Both the position numbers and the translations under genes were made by a program. The notes under the pieces are model-generated. The model did no database searches. It saw nothing but the letters and a program-made list of their open reading frames with translations, and was not told the DNA's origin. Of a stretch of 64,000 nucleotides of DNA, positions 17,098-26,090 are shown piece by piece. The DNA lies in assembly GCA_964235485.1 (NCBI GenBank), contig CAXSAZ010000007.1:1-64000 (forward strand). The letters run 5' to 3'. This stretch comes from CAHJXG01 sp964235485 (GTDB taxonomy: Bacteria > Pseudomonadota > Alphaproteobacteria > Acetobacterales > Acetobacteraceae). Within the stretch, counting starts at the first letter, position 1, and each line of letters opens with the position of its first letter.

Positions 17098-18495
17098 ATG
17101 GAAAGCAAATTCGATGTGGTCGTCGTCGGGGGAGGCCCCGGCGGCTACGTTGCGGCCATCCGCGCAGCGCAACTCGGCATGAAGGCCGCGGTGGTGGAAC
17201 GGGAGCACCTGGGCGGCATCTGCCTGAACTGGGGCTGCATCCCGACCAAGGCGCTGCTGCGTTCGTCCGAGATCAACCACCTGCTGCACAACCTCGGCGA
17301 GTTCGGCTTCAGCGCCGACAACGTGCAGTTTGACTTGCCGAAGATCGTGACGCGGTCGCGCAAGGTCGCGAAGCAACTGGCGGGCGGCGTCGGGCACCTG
17401 CTGAAGAAGAATAAGGTCACGGTATTCGAGGGGGCGGCGAAGCTTGCGGGCAAGCACGCCCTGGCCGTGACCAAGGACGGCAACGAAGTCGCGACGCTCA
17501 CTGCGCCGCACATCATCCTGGCGACCGGCGCGCGGGCGCGGCAACTGCCGGGTTTGGAGGGCGACGGCAAGCTGATCTGGACCTATCGCGAGGCCATGGT
17601 GCCGCCGATCATGCCGAAGTCGCTGCTGGTGGTCGGTTCCGGCGCCATCGGCATCGAGTTCGCGAGCTTCTACCGGAATATGGGCGCCGAGGTGACGGTC
17701 GTGGAGATGCTCGACCGCATTCTGCCGGCCGAGGACGAGGAGATTAGCGCGTTTGCCCGCAAGTCGTTCGAGAAGCAGGGGATCAAAATCCTGACCTCGG
17801 CCAAGACGACGGGGGTGCAGAAGAACGGCGACAGCGTGACGGCCACGGTCGAGGCCGGGGGCAAGGCGCAAGACATCACCGTGGACCGGGTGATCTCCGC
17901 CGTGGGTATCGTCGGCAACGTCGAGAACCTGGGGCTGGAAGGCACGGGGGTGAAGGTGGAGCGCGGCCACATCGTCATTGACGAGTACTGCCGCACCGGA
18001 GAGGCCGGCATCTACGCCATCGGTGACGTGACGGGCGCCCCGTGGCTGGCGCACAAGGCAAGCCATGAGGGCGTGATCTGCGTCGAGAGCATTGCCCGGC
18101 AGAACGACGTGAAGCCGCTGAACGTCGGCAACATTCCCGGCTGCACCTACAGCCGCCCGCAAATCGCCTCCGTCGGCATGACGGAAACCCGGGCCAAGGC
18201 GGCCGGGCATGAGGTCCGCGTGGGGCGCTTCCCGTTCATCGCCAATGGCAAGGCAATCTCGATGGGCGAGCCGGAGGGCATGGTGAAGGTCGTGTTCGAC
18301 TCGAAGTCCGGCGAGTTGCTGGGCGCGCACATGGTGGGCGCCGAGGTCACGGAGATGATTCAGGGCTACGCGGTCGCACGCACCTTGGAGACGACCGAGG
18401 TTGAGCTGATGCACACCGTGTTCCCGCACCCAACGGTCAGCGAGACCATGCACGAGGCGGTGCTGGACGCTTACGGCCGGGCGATTCACTTCTGA
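17098..18495 (+). CDS. lpdA: Dihydrolipoyl dehydrogenase (E3)
   Basis: FAD enzyme that re-oxidises the dihydrolipoyl arm of 2-oxoacid dehydrogenases and passes electrons to NAD. 465 residues. The N-terminal FAD motif is VVVGGGPGGYVAA. The redox disulfide is Cys42/Cys47 in GGICLNWGCIPTKAL. A second nucleotide motif is VVGSGAIGIEFAS, and the C-terminal catalytic His/Glu pair lies in FPHPTVSE (His444, Glu449). Located directly behind pdhC, so it is probably the E3 dedicated to this PDH complex, though it may also serve other complexes. Confidence 0.97.
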   Translation: MESKFDVVVVGGGPGGYVAAIRAAQLGMKAAVVEREHLGGICLNWGCIPTKALLRSSEINHLLHNLGEFGFSADNVQFDLPKIVTRSRKVAKQLAGGVGHLLKKNKVTVFEGAAKLAGKHALAVTKDGNEVATLTAPHIILATGARARQLPGLEGDGKLIWTYREAMVPPIMPKSLLVVGSGAIGIEFASFYRNMGAEVTVVEMLDRILPAEDEEISAFARKSFEKQGIKILTSAKTTGVQKNGDSVTATVEAGGKAQDITVDRVISAVGIVGNVENLGLEGTGVKVERGHIVIDEYCRTGEAGIYAIGDVTGAPWLAHKASHEGVICVESIARQNDVKPLNVGNIPGCTYSRPQIASVGMTETRAKAAGHEVRVGRFPFIANGKAISMGEPEGMVKVVFDSKSGELLGAHMVGAEVTEMIQGYAVARTLETTEVELMHTVFPHPTVSETMHEAVLDAYGRAIHF

Positions 18496-18509
18496 GGCCG
18501 TCGCTTGAC

Positions 18510-18550
18510 GGGTGGCCCGGTCCCATCCACTTGAATGTTTCTGTTTTTTG
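18510..18550 (+). terminator. Possible weak intrinsic terminator after lpdA
   Basis: A six-pair stem, GGGTGG (18510-18515) with CCATCC (18523-18528), one G-U, seven-base loop. It is followed after nine bases by a T-rich stretch at 18538-18549 containing six Ts in a row. The gap between stem and T-tract is longer than in a classic terminator, so it may only attenuate transcription into lipA. Confidence 0.3.
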
Positions 18551-18564
18551 TGCCGGGAGGCCGC

Positions 18565-19548
18565 ATGGCGTCGCGTATCGTGGTCGATCACCGCCGGGCT
18601 GGGCCAAGCATGGGCGTGGCCCGGCATCCTGAAAAGGCGAACCGCCCGGACAATCCGATCCAGCGCAAGCCCGACTGGATACGGGTCAAGGCGCCCAACC
18701 ACCCGACGTATCACGAGACCCGGACGCTGATGCGCGAGAACCGGCTGGTGACGGTCTGCGAAGAGGCGGCCTGTCCCAACATCGGCGAGTGCTGGTCGCA
18801 GCGCCACGCGACGATGATGATCATGGGCGATACCTGCACCCGCGCCTGCAGCTTTTGCAACGTGCGGACCGGCCAGCCGGAGGCGCTCGACGCGGACGAG
18901 CCGCGGCGGGTGGCGGACGCGGTGGCGAAACTGGGGCTGCGGCACGTGGTCATTACGTCTGTGGACCGGGATGACCTGCGCGACGGGGGCGCCGCGCATT
19001 TCGCCGCGGTGATCCGCGCCATCCGGGCCGCGGCGCCGGGCACGACGATTGAGGTCTTGACGCCTGACTTCCTGCGCAAGCCCGGCGGGTTGGAGGTGGT
19101 CGCGGAGGCGCGGCCCGACGTGTTCAACCACAACCTGGAAACGGTGCCGCGGCTTTACACGACCATTCGGCCCGGCGCGCGTTACTACCAATCGCTTCGG
19201 CTGCTCGACCGGGTGAAGATGGTGGACCCGACGATCTTCACCAAATCCGGGCTGATGCTCGGGTTAGGGGAGCAGCGCGCCGAGGTCATGCAGGTGATGG
19301 ACGACCTGCGGGTGGCCGATGTCGATTTCCTGACCCTGGGCCAGTACTTGCAGCCTACGGTGAAACATGCGGCGGTGGACCGCTTCGTGCCGCCAGAGGA
19401 GTTTGCAGACTATGCCGCAATGGCCCGCGCGAAGGGGTTCCTGATGGTGAGCGCCACGCCGCTGACCCGTAGCTCGTACCATGCGGACGCGGACTTCGCG
19501 CAGTTGCGCGATGCCCGCGCGAAGCAGCTTGCGCTGGTGACTGCCTAG
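18565..19548 (+). CDS. lipA: Lipoyl synthase
   Basis: Radical SAM enzyme that inserts two sulfurs into octanoyl groups to make the lipoyl cofactor needed by PdhB and PdhC just upstream. From the ATG at 18565 it has 327 residues. This start is chosen over the ATG at 18535 because GGGAGG lies 4 bases before it and the longer form starts inside a T-rich leader. The auxiliary cluster cysteines are Cys65, Cys70 and Cys76; the radical SAM cluster is Cys91, Cys95 and Cys98 (CTRACSFC). Placement with PDH genes is functionally sensible. Confidence 0.96.
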   Translation: MASRIVVDHRRAGPSMGVARHPEKANRPDNPIQRKPDWIRVKAPNHPTYHETRTLMRENRLVTVCEEAACPNIGECWSQRHATMMIMGDTCTRACSFCNVRTGQPEALDADEPRRVADAVAKLGLRHVVITSVDRDDLRDGGAAHFAAVIRAIRAAAPGTTIEVLTPDFLRKPGGLEVVAEARPDVFNHNLETVPRLYTTIRPGARYYQSLRLLDRVKMVDPTIFTKSGLMLGLGEQRAEVMQVMDDLRVADVDFLTLGQYLQPTVKHAAVDRFVPPEEFADYAAMARAKGFLMVSATPLTRSSYHADADFAQLRDARAKQLALVTA

Positions 19549-19550
19549 CC

Positions 19551-20030
19551 ATGCCGACCCATGCCGAACACAAGGTGTTGCCTTACAGCCCGGAGCAGAT
19601 GTTCGATCTGGTGGCGGATGTCGGGAAGTATCCGACTTTTCTGCCCTGGTGCGCCGGGGCGCGGGTGAAGTCCCACACCGAGACGCAGCTTGTGGCGGAC
19701 CTCACCATCGGGTTCGGGCCGTTCCGCGAAAGCTTCACCAGCCGGGTCGAGTTGGATCGGCCACGGCAGATCCAGGTCAAGTACGAGAACGGGCCGTTCC
19801 GTTACTTGAACAACCAATGGACGTTTGAGCCGAACCCGAAGGGCTGCAACGTCAAGTTCTACGTCGATTTCGAGTTCAGGAGCCGTATGTTGCAAGCTGC
19901 CATCGGGGTCGTGTTCAACAACGCCGTGAAGCTGATGGTCAACGCCTTCCTGAAGCGTGCACGGGAGGTATACGGTGCGCCGGTCGCGACCATCGCCGTG
20001 ACCCCGGCCGCCGTGCCGGCGAAGTCCTGA
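19551..20030 (+). CDS. COQ10/RatA-type START-domain protein
   Basis: 159-residue helix-grip (START/SRPBCC) protein of the COQ10 family, which in mitochondria and proteobacteria binds ubiquinone and supports respiration. E. coli RatA belongs to the same family. Family wording includes MPTHAEHKVLPYSPEQMFDL, VADVGKYPTFLPWCAGA, and FKSL-like hydrophobic strands followed by the C-terminal helix NAVKLMVNAFLKRAREVYG. No signal peptide. It starts 2 bases after the lipA stop and so belongs to the PDH-lipA run. I favour a lipid- or quinone-binding role over a toxin role. Confidence 0.85.
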   Translation: MPTHAEHKVLPYSPEQMFDLVADVGKYPTFLPWCAGARVKSHTETQLVADLTIGFGPFRESFTSRVELDRPRQIQVKYENGPFRYLNNQWTFEPNPKGCNVKFYVDFEFRSRMLQAAIGVVFNNAVKLMVNAFLKRAREVYGAPVATIAVTPAAVPAKS

Positions 20031-20046
20031 AGCAGGAGCCAGCGCC

Positions 20047-21111
20047 ATGACCTACGCCCCGCCGCGGTTCGACAACACGGTTCCGGTGCGGGTCAATCTA
20101 TACTCGGACACCCAGACGAAGCCGAGCCTGGCGATGAAGCAGGCAATGATGGAGGCCGAGGTCGGGGATGAGCAGCATGGTGCTGATCCCACCGTCTGGG
20201 CGTTGTGCGACCGCATGGCGGCGCTGCTCGGGAAAGAGGCGGCGATGTTCCTGCCGTCCGGGACCATGTGCAACGAGATCGCCATTCTGACGCAATGCCG
20301 GGCCGGTGACGAAATCCTGGCGCATCACACCGCGCACATCGCGACGGCGGAGGGCGGCGCGCCCTGGGCGCTGGCCGGCGTGCAGGTTTCGCCGTTGGAT
20401 GGAGAGCGCGGCGTGTTCTCGGCGGACACGTTGGCCGCCGCGGTCCGCCCGGTGTCCCGCTACTCGCCGACTCAGCGCATGGTGGAGGTCGAGCAAACCG
20501 CGAACCTTGGCGGCGGCGCGATCTGGCCTTTGGCGAGCTTGAACGAGGCGGCGGCGACGGCTCATGCGCACGGGATGGTCACGCACATGGACGGCGCGCG
20601 GCTGATGAATGCCGTGGTGGCCGCCGGGGTCCCCGCGGCGGAAATGGCGTCCGGTTATGATACGGTGTGGCTTGATTTCACCAAGGGCCTCGGCGCGCCG
20701 CTGGGAGCGGTGCTGGCCGGTTCGTCCGAGTTCATCGACGCGGCGTGGCGCTGGAAGCAGCGGCTGGGCGGCTCGTTGCGCCAGGGCGGGATCTGTGCGG
20801 CGGCTTGCTTGTACGCCTTGGACCACAATGTGGACCGGCTGGCCGATGACCATGAAAATGCCCGGGTGCTGGCGCGCAGCCTGGCGCAAGTCGAGGGCCT
20901 GACCGTCGAACAGCCGGAAACCAACCTGGTCTTCTTTGACACGCGGGGCGCGGGGCTGACGGCGCAGGACCTTGCGACGCGGGTGCGGGCGGCGGGGGTG
21001 CTGATCTCGGTCATGGGCCAATACCGGGCGCGTGCCTGCACGCACCTCGACGTGACGACGCCGCAGGTCATGGAAGCCGCGTCGGCGATCCGGGATGTGG
21101 TGCTGAGGTAG
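20047..21111 (+). CDS. ltaE: Low-specificity L-threonine aldolase
   Basis: PLP enzyme that splits threonine or allo-threonine to glycine and acetaldehyde. 354 residues, fold-type I. The N-terminal block SDTQTKPSLAMKQAM and FLPSGTMCNEIAI are characteristic, and the PLP lysine is Lys213 in LDFTKGLGAPLG. A good AGGAG site precedes the ATG. The related beta-eliminating lyases share much of this wording, so the exact amino-acid substrate is inference. It ends 2 bases from the convergent pncC gene. Confidence 0.88.
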   Translation: MTYAPPRFDNTVPVRVNLYSDTQTKPSLAMKQAMMEAEVGDEQHGADPTVWALCDRMAALLGKEAAMFLPSGTMCNEIAILTQCRAGDEILAHHTAHIATAEGGAPWALAGVQVSPLDGERGVFSADTLAAAVRPVSRYSPTQRMVEVEQTANLGGGAIWPLASLNEAAATAHAHGMVTHMDGARLMNAVVAAGVPAAEMASGYDTVWLDFTKGLGAPLGAVLAGSSEFIDAAWRWKQRLGGSLRQGGICAAACLYALDHNVDRLADDHENARVLARSLAQVEGLTVEQPETNLVFFDTRGAGLTAQDLATRVRAAGVLISVMGQYRARACTHLDVTTPQVMEAASAIRDVVLR

Positions 21112-21113
21112 GC

Positions 21114-21608
21114 TTACCGGCCTTTTGCCGCTGCACCGAGCATGGCTAAGGCGTGCTCCACCGTTGCCTGGCGCACGGCGGTTCGGTCGCCTCCAAATAC
21201 CTTGCGCTCCGTTGAAGGCGGTGCGCCGCGGCTGGCGAGGCTGAACCAGACGGTTCCTACGGGCTTGCCCTCGCTGCCGCCGCCGGGTCCCGCGATGCCG
21301 GTGACTGCGACCGTCAGCGCGGCCCGCGAGCGCAGCAGCGCGCCGCTTGCCATGCTGGCGGCGACCGGGCCGCTCACCGCGCCGTTCGCCTCGATCAGTT
21401 CAGGCGGCACGCCGAGCATGTCCGACTTCGCGGCATTGGAGTAGGTGACGAAGCCGCGGTCCAAAACGTCCGACGAACCCGCAACCTCGGTCAGCACGCC
21501 GGCGATCAGGCCGCCCGTGCAGCTTTCCGCCGTCGCCAGCATCAACCCGCGGGCGCGGCATTTGGCAAGCAGGGCCGTCGCGGCCTGGATCAGGTCCGGA
21601 TCGAACAT
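21114..21608 (-). CDS. pncC: Nicotinamide-nucleotide amidohydrolase (CinA C-terminal domain)
   Basis: Deamidates nicotinamide mononucleotide to nicotinate mononucleotide in pyridine nucleotide salvage. The ATG at 21608 gives 164 residues, the size of a stand-alone CinA C-terminal domain. Motifs: TAESCTGGLIAGVLT with the nucleophilic region, FVTYSNAAKSDMLGV, and GIAGPGGGSEGKPVGTVWF. The N-terminal CinA nucleotide-binding domain is absent. It follows pgpA by 17 bases. Confidence 0.93.
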   Translation of the reverse strand: MFDPDLIQAATALLAKCRARGLMLATAESCTGGLIAGVLTEVAGSSDVLDRGFVTYSNAAKSDMLGVPPELIEANGAVSGPVAASMASGALLRSRAALTVAVTGIAGPGGGSEGKPVGTVWFSLASRGAPPSTERKVFGGDRTAVRQATVEHALAMLGAAAKGR

Positions 21609-21625
21609 GGGGCGTGCCCTTCCAC

Positions 21626-22069
21626 TCAGAAACCGGCCAGTTGCCGGGCGACGTAAAGCGCCGCCGCGACGACGCTGCCGGCAATGATGTCGTCCGTCAT
21701 GATGCCGAACGCGCCGGCTTGGCGGTCCGCCCAGCCGACCGGGCCTGGCTTCCAGATGTCGAGCACGCGGAAACCCACGAAAGCCGCGACCAACCCGGTC
21801 ACCGAGACTCCGGCAAGCCCCAGCATCGCGATCCACTGGCCGGCGACCTCGTCGATCACGACCCATCCCGGGTCCGCGTCGGGGTCGGTCACGGCGCGCG
21901 GGATGACGAGGTAACCCGTCGCCGTCGCGAGCGCCGCGCCGAGCGGCAGCAGCCAGGGTGGCCCAAGCATCAGCGCGGCGCCGATCAGCAATGCCACCGC
22001 CGACCCCGCCGTTCCCGGCGCGACTGGGAAGAAGCCGACGCCGAAGAAGCTCGCGATGGAGCGGCTCAC
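21626..22069 (-). CDS. pgpA: Phosphatidylglycerophosphatase A
   Basis: Inner-membrane enzyme that dephosphorylates phosphatidylglycerophosphate to phosphatidylglycerol. 147 residues with several hydrophobic helices. Conserved elements are FFPVAPGTAGS, WVVIDEVAGQWIA, RVLDIWKPGPVGWADR and GIMTDDIIAG, which together carry the acidic metal-binding residues. Its ATG overlaps the stop of the upstream lytic transglycosylase by 4 bases, so these envelope genes are coupled. Confidence 0.94.
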   Translation of the reverse strand: MSRSIASFFGVGFFPVAPGTAGSAVALLIGAALMLGPPWLLPLGAALATATGYLVIPRAVTDPDADPGWVVIDEVAGQWIAMLGLAGVSVTGLVAAFVGFRVLDIWKPGPVGWADRQAGAFGIMTDDIIAGSVVAAALYVARQLAGF

Positions 22070-24012
22070 CCGGCGGACCGCGCGAGCGGATGCGGCGCGC
22101 CGTTACCACGCCGGGCCGCGTAGATCACAACGTTCTCAATCACGCGCTGCACATAGTTGCGGGTCTCGTTGAACGGGATCAGCTCGATCCAGTCAATGGT
22201 GTCGATGGCGCCGGTCCGCGGGTCGCCATAGCCGGCGAGCCAATCCAGCACCCGGTTCGGCCCCGCGTTGTAGCCGGCCAGCGCTAAGGGCAGGGCGCCG
22301 CCGAACTGGTCCAGCAATGCTTGGAGGTAGGCCGTGCCGAGCCGCATGTTGTAGGCGGCGTCGGCCGTGAGCGCGGGCAGGCTCACGGTCTCGTTCAGCC
22401 GCCGCGCAACGCCCGCGGCGGTTGCCGGCATGAGCTGCATCAGCCCTTGCGCGCCGGCTGGGCTTCCGGCTTGTGTGTCAAAGCTGCTCTCCTGCCGAAT
22501 CAGGCCGAGCGTCACGGCAGGCTCGACCGCGACATCCGGCGGCTCCACGGCAATGGGCCAGCCGGCTTCCGGCAGCATCAGCCCGTCCCGCCCGGCCCGG
22601 CGCGCGATGGCCACCGCCTGGTCCGGCAGACCGAGGTTCAAGGCCATGCGGGCAGCCATCGCGCGCTCGGCCGGGTCTGGCGCCGTTTCGCCCAGGCGCA
22701 GCAGGAACGCCTTGGCCCGGCGCGGCTCGCCCCAGGCCACCAGCAGCGTCGCCGCCCGCGCCAGTTCCCGGCCGATGAAGGCCGTGGCCTGCTCGGTGTT
22801 CCATGCCGGGTCGTGCGTGGCGCGGATGCGGGCGGCGAGCGCCACGTCGTCGTCGCCCAAGGCGCGGACGGCGAGTTGGCCGTAGAACGTGGTTGGCCAC
22901 GCGGCGGCCTGGGCATAAGCGGCTTGCGCACCCGTGGCGTCGCTCTGCGCCGCGGCGGCACGGCCGATCCAGTAATATGCCCGGCCCTGGGTGATCGCCG
23001 CGCGGGACAGGGCCGCAAGCGCTTGGAAGTGCCGGGCCGCCACGTCCGGCTGCTGCAGCCGGCGCAGCGCGATCCAGCCGGACAGGAACTCCGCGTCGAT
23101 TGCGGCCTCGCCGGTTTGGCGGTGGCCGCTGGCCAGGGCGTAGGCGGCAGCGGCGTCGCCCGCGCGCAGCATCCGCCGGGCCAGCAGGTTGCGCTCGTCC
23201 CAAAATGCCGGCCGGCGGTCGTCCGGGGCGGCGGCCTCGGCGGGTCCCCCCTCCTGGATCCAGAGGGCCAGCGCGGCCCGGTCCTGGTTCGCGCGGCGCT
23301 GCCAACGGGCGAGGTCGAGGATGAGGCCTGGGTTGGCGCGCGCTGGGGCAGGCAGGGCCGCAACCAGCGCGGGGGCAGACGGGTCGTCGCGCCGCAGTGC
23401 CAGCCGAGCCTCGGCCGCCGGACGACCGGCGGGACGGACCCGGACTGCCTGACGCGCCGCGGGTCCGCCCGGCAGGCCGGAGTCGGTCCAGGCCAACCGG
23501 TCAAAGCGCCGCCACTGGTCGTCGGCGGTCAGCGCGTAACCCCAGGCGCGGATGAAGCCGAGTTCGCCCGCCGGTTCCACGCCCTTTACCCAAGCCGCGC
23601 GGGCATCCTGCTCCGCCTCCGCTTGGCGCCCGGCCCGGCCCAGGGCTTCGGCGCAGCGCAGCAGAGCAGCCGCCAACTCCATTGCGGCAGGGCGCTGCTG
23701 GCAACGCTCAACAGTTGCCTGGTCGTCTCCGTCCGCGGCCAGCGCTTCCTGCAGCCGGCGGCCGAGCAGCGCCTGCTGCGGCCAGGCCGGGTTGTCCGCG
23801 ATGAACGCCGCGAGTTCGGCGGCGCGGGCGGCGCCGGGGGTTAGCAGGCGGAAGTACAGCGCGAGCTTGCGCACGAGCGGGTCGGGGGAGGCGTTGGCGA
23901 GGGCGTCGGCCTCCGCCCAACGCTCCAGCCTGACTGCGCCCATGATGTCCTGCGCAACGGCGTGGGCCGGCAGGGACAGGCCCAGCACGAACAGGAGCAC
24001 GGCGCGGCGCAT
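22066..24012 (-). CDS. Soluble lytic murein transglycosylase (Slt family)
   Basis: Periplasmic enzyme that cleaves glycan strands with formation of 1,6-anhydro-muramic acid. From the ATG at 24012 it has 648 residues: a signal peptide (MRRAVLLFVLGLSLPAHAVAQ), a long alpha-superhelical region of TPR-like hairpins rich in Ala, and a C-terminal SLT domain with catalytic Glu508 in LIRQESSFDT, then GAQGLMQLMPATA and LALAGYNAGPNRV. An open frame upstream of 24012 runs antisense to dapA and is not coding. It is divergent from dapA (82-base gap). Confidence 0.93.
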   Translation of the reverse strand: MRRAVLLFVLGLSLPAHAVAQDIMGAVRLERWAEADALANASPDPLVRKLALYFRLLTPGAARAAELAAFIADNPAWPQQALLGRRLQEALAADGDDQATVERCQQRPAAMELAAALLRCAEALGRAGRQAEAEQDARAAWVKGVEPAGELGFIRAWGYALTADDQWRRFDRLAWTDSGLPGGPAARQAVRVRPAGRPAAEARLALRRDDPSAPALVAALPAPARANPGLILDLARWQRRANQDRAALALWIQEGGPAEAAAPDDRRPAFWDERNLLARRMLRAGDAAAAYALASGHRQTGEAAIDAEFLSGWIALRRLQQPDVAARHFQALAALSRAAITQGRAYYWIGRAAAAQSDATGAQAAYAQAAAWPTTFYGQLAVRALGDDDVALAARIRATHDPAWNTEQATAFIGRELARAATLLVAWGEPRRAKAFLLRLGETAPDPAERAMAARMALNLGLPDQAVAIARRAGRDGLMLPEAGWPIAVEPPDVAVEPAVTLGLIRQESSFDTQAGSPAGAQGLMQLMPATAAGVARRLNETVSLPALTADAAYNMRLGTAYLQALLDQFGGALPLALAGYNAGPNRVLDWLAGYGDPRTGAIDTIDWIELIPFNETRNYVQRVIENVVIYAARRGNGAPHPLARSAG

Positions 24013-24094
24013 GATGGCTTCTAGCGCAAGGCAGCCTTGCGGCGCATCCCCCATGTGCCTAGGTTCGCGATCCCCGTCTGTGCCCGAGGCCCCC

Positions 24095-24985
24095 ATGTCC
24101 AATCCTTTGTTCAAGGGATCGTATGTCGCCCTGATCACGCCCATGCGCCCCGACGGGGCGGTGGACGAGGCCGCGTTTGGCGCTTTCGTCGATTGGCAAA
24201 TCCAGCAGGGCACCCACGGCATCGTCCCGGTGGGCACCACCGGGGAAAGCCCGACGCTCAGCCATGACGAACATCGCCGCGTGGTCGAGATCGCGGTGGA
24301 GGTTGCGGCCGGGCGGGTGCCGGTGATTGCCGGTGCCGGGTCGAACAGCACGGCGGAGGCCATCGAGCTGACCCGGCACGCCAAGGCGGCGGGGGCCGAC
24401 GCTGCGCTGGTGGTGACGCCCTACTACAACAAGCCGACGCAGCAGGGCATGATCCTGCATTACACTGCCATCGCCGAGGCGGTCGATCTGCCGATCATCA
24501 TCTACAACATCCCGTCGCGCAGCGTGGTCGATATGGGCGTCGAGACCATGGCGCAGTTGGCGCGGCACCGTAACATCGTGGGCGTCAAGGACTCGACCGC
24601 CAACCTGGCGCGACCGCTGCACACCCGCCGAGCCTGCGGGGCCGGGTTCGTACAGATGTCGGGGGAGGACCACACGGCTCTGGCGTTTCTGGCGGCTGGC
24701 GGCCACGGCTGCATCAGCGTGACCGGCAACATCGCGCCGCGGCTGTGCAGCGAGATGCACAGCGCCTGGCAGGATGGGGAAACCGAGCGGGCCGTGACCA
24801 TTCAGGACCGGCTGCTCGCGTTGCACGACGCGATGTTCGCCGAAAGCAACCCCGGCCCGGTCAAGTATGGCGCCAGCTTGATGGGACACGGCAGCGGGCA
24901 TTGCCGGTTGCCGCTGGCGCCGGTGTCGGATGCCGCGCGGGCGCAGGTGCGTACGGCGATGCTCGAAGCCGGGCTGCTGAACTAG
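24095..24985 (+). CDS. dapA: 4-hydroxy-tetrahydrodipicolinate synthase
   Basis: First step of the lysine/diaminopimelate branch: condenses aspartate semialdehyde with pyruvate. The ATG at 24095 gives 296 residues, normal for DapA. The Schiff-base lysine is Lys165 in VGVKDSTANL. GTTGESPTLS, YYNKPTQQG and YNIPSRSVVDM complete the family signature. It is followed after 11 bases by smpB, an arrangement frequent in alphaproteobacteria. Confidence 0.97.
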   Translation: MSNPLFKGSYVALITPMRPDGAVDEAAFGAFVDWQIQQGTHGIVPVGTTGESPTLSHDEHRRVVEIAVEVAAGRVPVIAGAGSNSTAEAIELTRHAKAAGADAALVVTPYYNKPTQQGMILHYTAIAEAVDLPIIIYNIPSRSVVDMGVETMAQLARHRNIVGVKDSTANLARPLHTRRACGAGFVQMSGEDHTALAFLAAGGHGCISVTGNIAPRLCSEMHSAWQDGETERAVTIQDRLLALHDAMFAESNPGPVKYGASLMGHGSGHCRLPLAPVSDAARAQVRTAMLEAGLLN

Positions 24986-24996
24986 GACCGGGCGGC

Positions 24997-25488
24997 ATGG
25001 CGGACAACAAGACCAAGAAGAAATCGGGCCTGATTTCGCACGGCGTGGCCGCGCAGAATAGGAAGGCGCGGTTCGATTACACGATCAAGCAGACAATGGA
25101 GGCCGGGCTGGTGCTGCGCGGCCCGGAGGTGAAGTCGCTGCGCCACGGCCGCGCGACGCTGACCGAGGCTTGGGCGGGGGAGCGGGAAGGCGAGTTGTTC
25201 CTGTTCAACTGCTACATCCCGGAGTACCAGGCCGGCGTGCTGTCCCGGTTCGAGCCGCGGGCACCGCGCAAGCTGCTGTTGAAGCACAAGCAAATCGGCG
25301 AGCTGATCGGCGCGTCCACCCGGGACGGGCTGACGCTGGTGCCGCTGCAGATTCATTTCAACGACCGCGGCGTGGCGAAGGTGCTGCTGGGCGTGGGCGA
25401 GGGCCGGAAGAAGCAGGACAAGCGGCAGGCCATCGCGGCGCGCGATTGGCAGCGCGACAAGGCCCGGCTGATGCGGGACAAGGGCTGA
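24997..25488 (+). CDS. smpB: SsrA-binding protein SmpB
   Basis: Binds tmRNA and brings it to stalled ribosomes for trans-translation. The ATG at 24997 gives 163 residues. Family blocks: QNRKARFDYTIKQTMEAGLV, GPEVKSLRHGRATLTEAW, and the basic C-terminal tail KKQDKRQAIAARDWQRDKAR that enters the decoding centre. No tmRNA gene is visible in the window. Confidence 0.97.
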   Translation: MADNKTKKKSGLISHGVAAQNRKARFDYTIKQTMEAGLVLRGPEVKSLRHGRATLTEAWAGEREGELFLFNCYIPEYQAGVLSRFEPRAPRKLLLKHKQIGELIGASTRDGLTLVPLQIHFNDRGVAKVLLGVGEGRKKQDKRQAIAARDWQRDKARLMRDKG

Positions 25489-25544
25489 CCGTTGCCAACT
25501 CCGTTCGCGCCGCCCACATGCGTGGCAGGTAGGGGGCAGGCAGC

Positions 25545-26090
25545 ATGGGCATTTCACGACGGGCGGCATTGATTGGCGGCGCGGCGCTGGCCGGCATGGC
25601 GGCAGGCCCGGCGCCTGCCACGGCGTGGTCGTTCGAGTTCCCGTCCATCGACGAAGGTATGCTCCGGTTGGCGGAGTTCCAGGGCAAGGTGCTGCTCGTC
25701 GTCAACACGGCCTCGTTTTGCGGCTTCACGCCGCAATACCGCCAGTTGGAGGCCTTGCACCAGCGTTTGTCGCCGCAAGGGTTTGCGGTGATCGGGGTGC
25801 CCAGCCAGGACTTCGGCCAGGAAAGCGGGTCAAACGGCGAGGTGAAGGCGTTCTGCGAAGCGACGTTCGGCGTTGATTTCCCCATGTCGGGCCTCGGCCA
25901 CGTGCGCGGCGCCGACGCGTCGCCGTTCTACCGTTGGGTGCGCGAGCAGCGGCGGTGGGAGCCGCAATGGAACTTCAACAAGGTGCTGATCGGGCGGGAT
26001 GGGGCCATCGCCGGGACCTTCGGCTCGGCAGACGAGCCGGATCGCGGCCGTCTCGCCGCCGCGATCCAGGCGGCGATGAGCCGAACCTAA
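25545..26090 (+). CDS. Exported glutathione peroxidase-like thiol peroxidase
   Basis: 181 residues of the glutathione peroxidase family with Cys in place of selenocysteine: Cys59 in VNTASFCGFTPQY. The conserved C-terminal block WNFNKVLIGRDG is present. The N-terminus MGISRRAALIGGAALAGMAAG has a twin-arginine start and hydrophobic stretch followed by an APA-type cleavage region, so the protein is probably exported, perhaps folded through Tat. That makes glutathione a doubtful reductant and a periplasmic thioredoxin-like donor more likely (inference). Its TAA overlaps the stop of the convergent glycosylase. Confidence 0.88.
   Translation: MGISRRAALIGGAALAGMAAGPAPATAWSFEFPSIDEGMLRLAEFQGKVLLVVNTASFCGFTPQYRQLEALHQRLSPQGFAVIGVPSQDFGQESGSNGEVKAFCEATFGVDFPMSGLGHVRGADASPFYRWVREQRRWEPQWNFNKVLIGRDGAIAGTFGSADEPDRGRLAAAIQAAMSRT

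Noticed and set aside
17059..19191. 710-codon minus-strand open frame opposite lpdA and lipA
   Set aside because: Translation is His/Arg/Leu-rich without a fold and the opposite strand encodes two clear enzymes.
19551..20030. RatA toxin of a toxin-antitoxin pair
   Set aside because: No RatB-like partner gene follows; the COQ10-type lipid or quinone binding role fits better behind the PDH-lipA genes.
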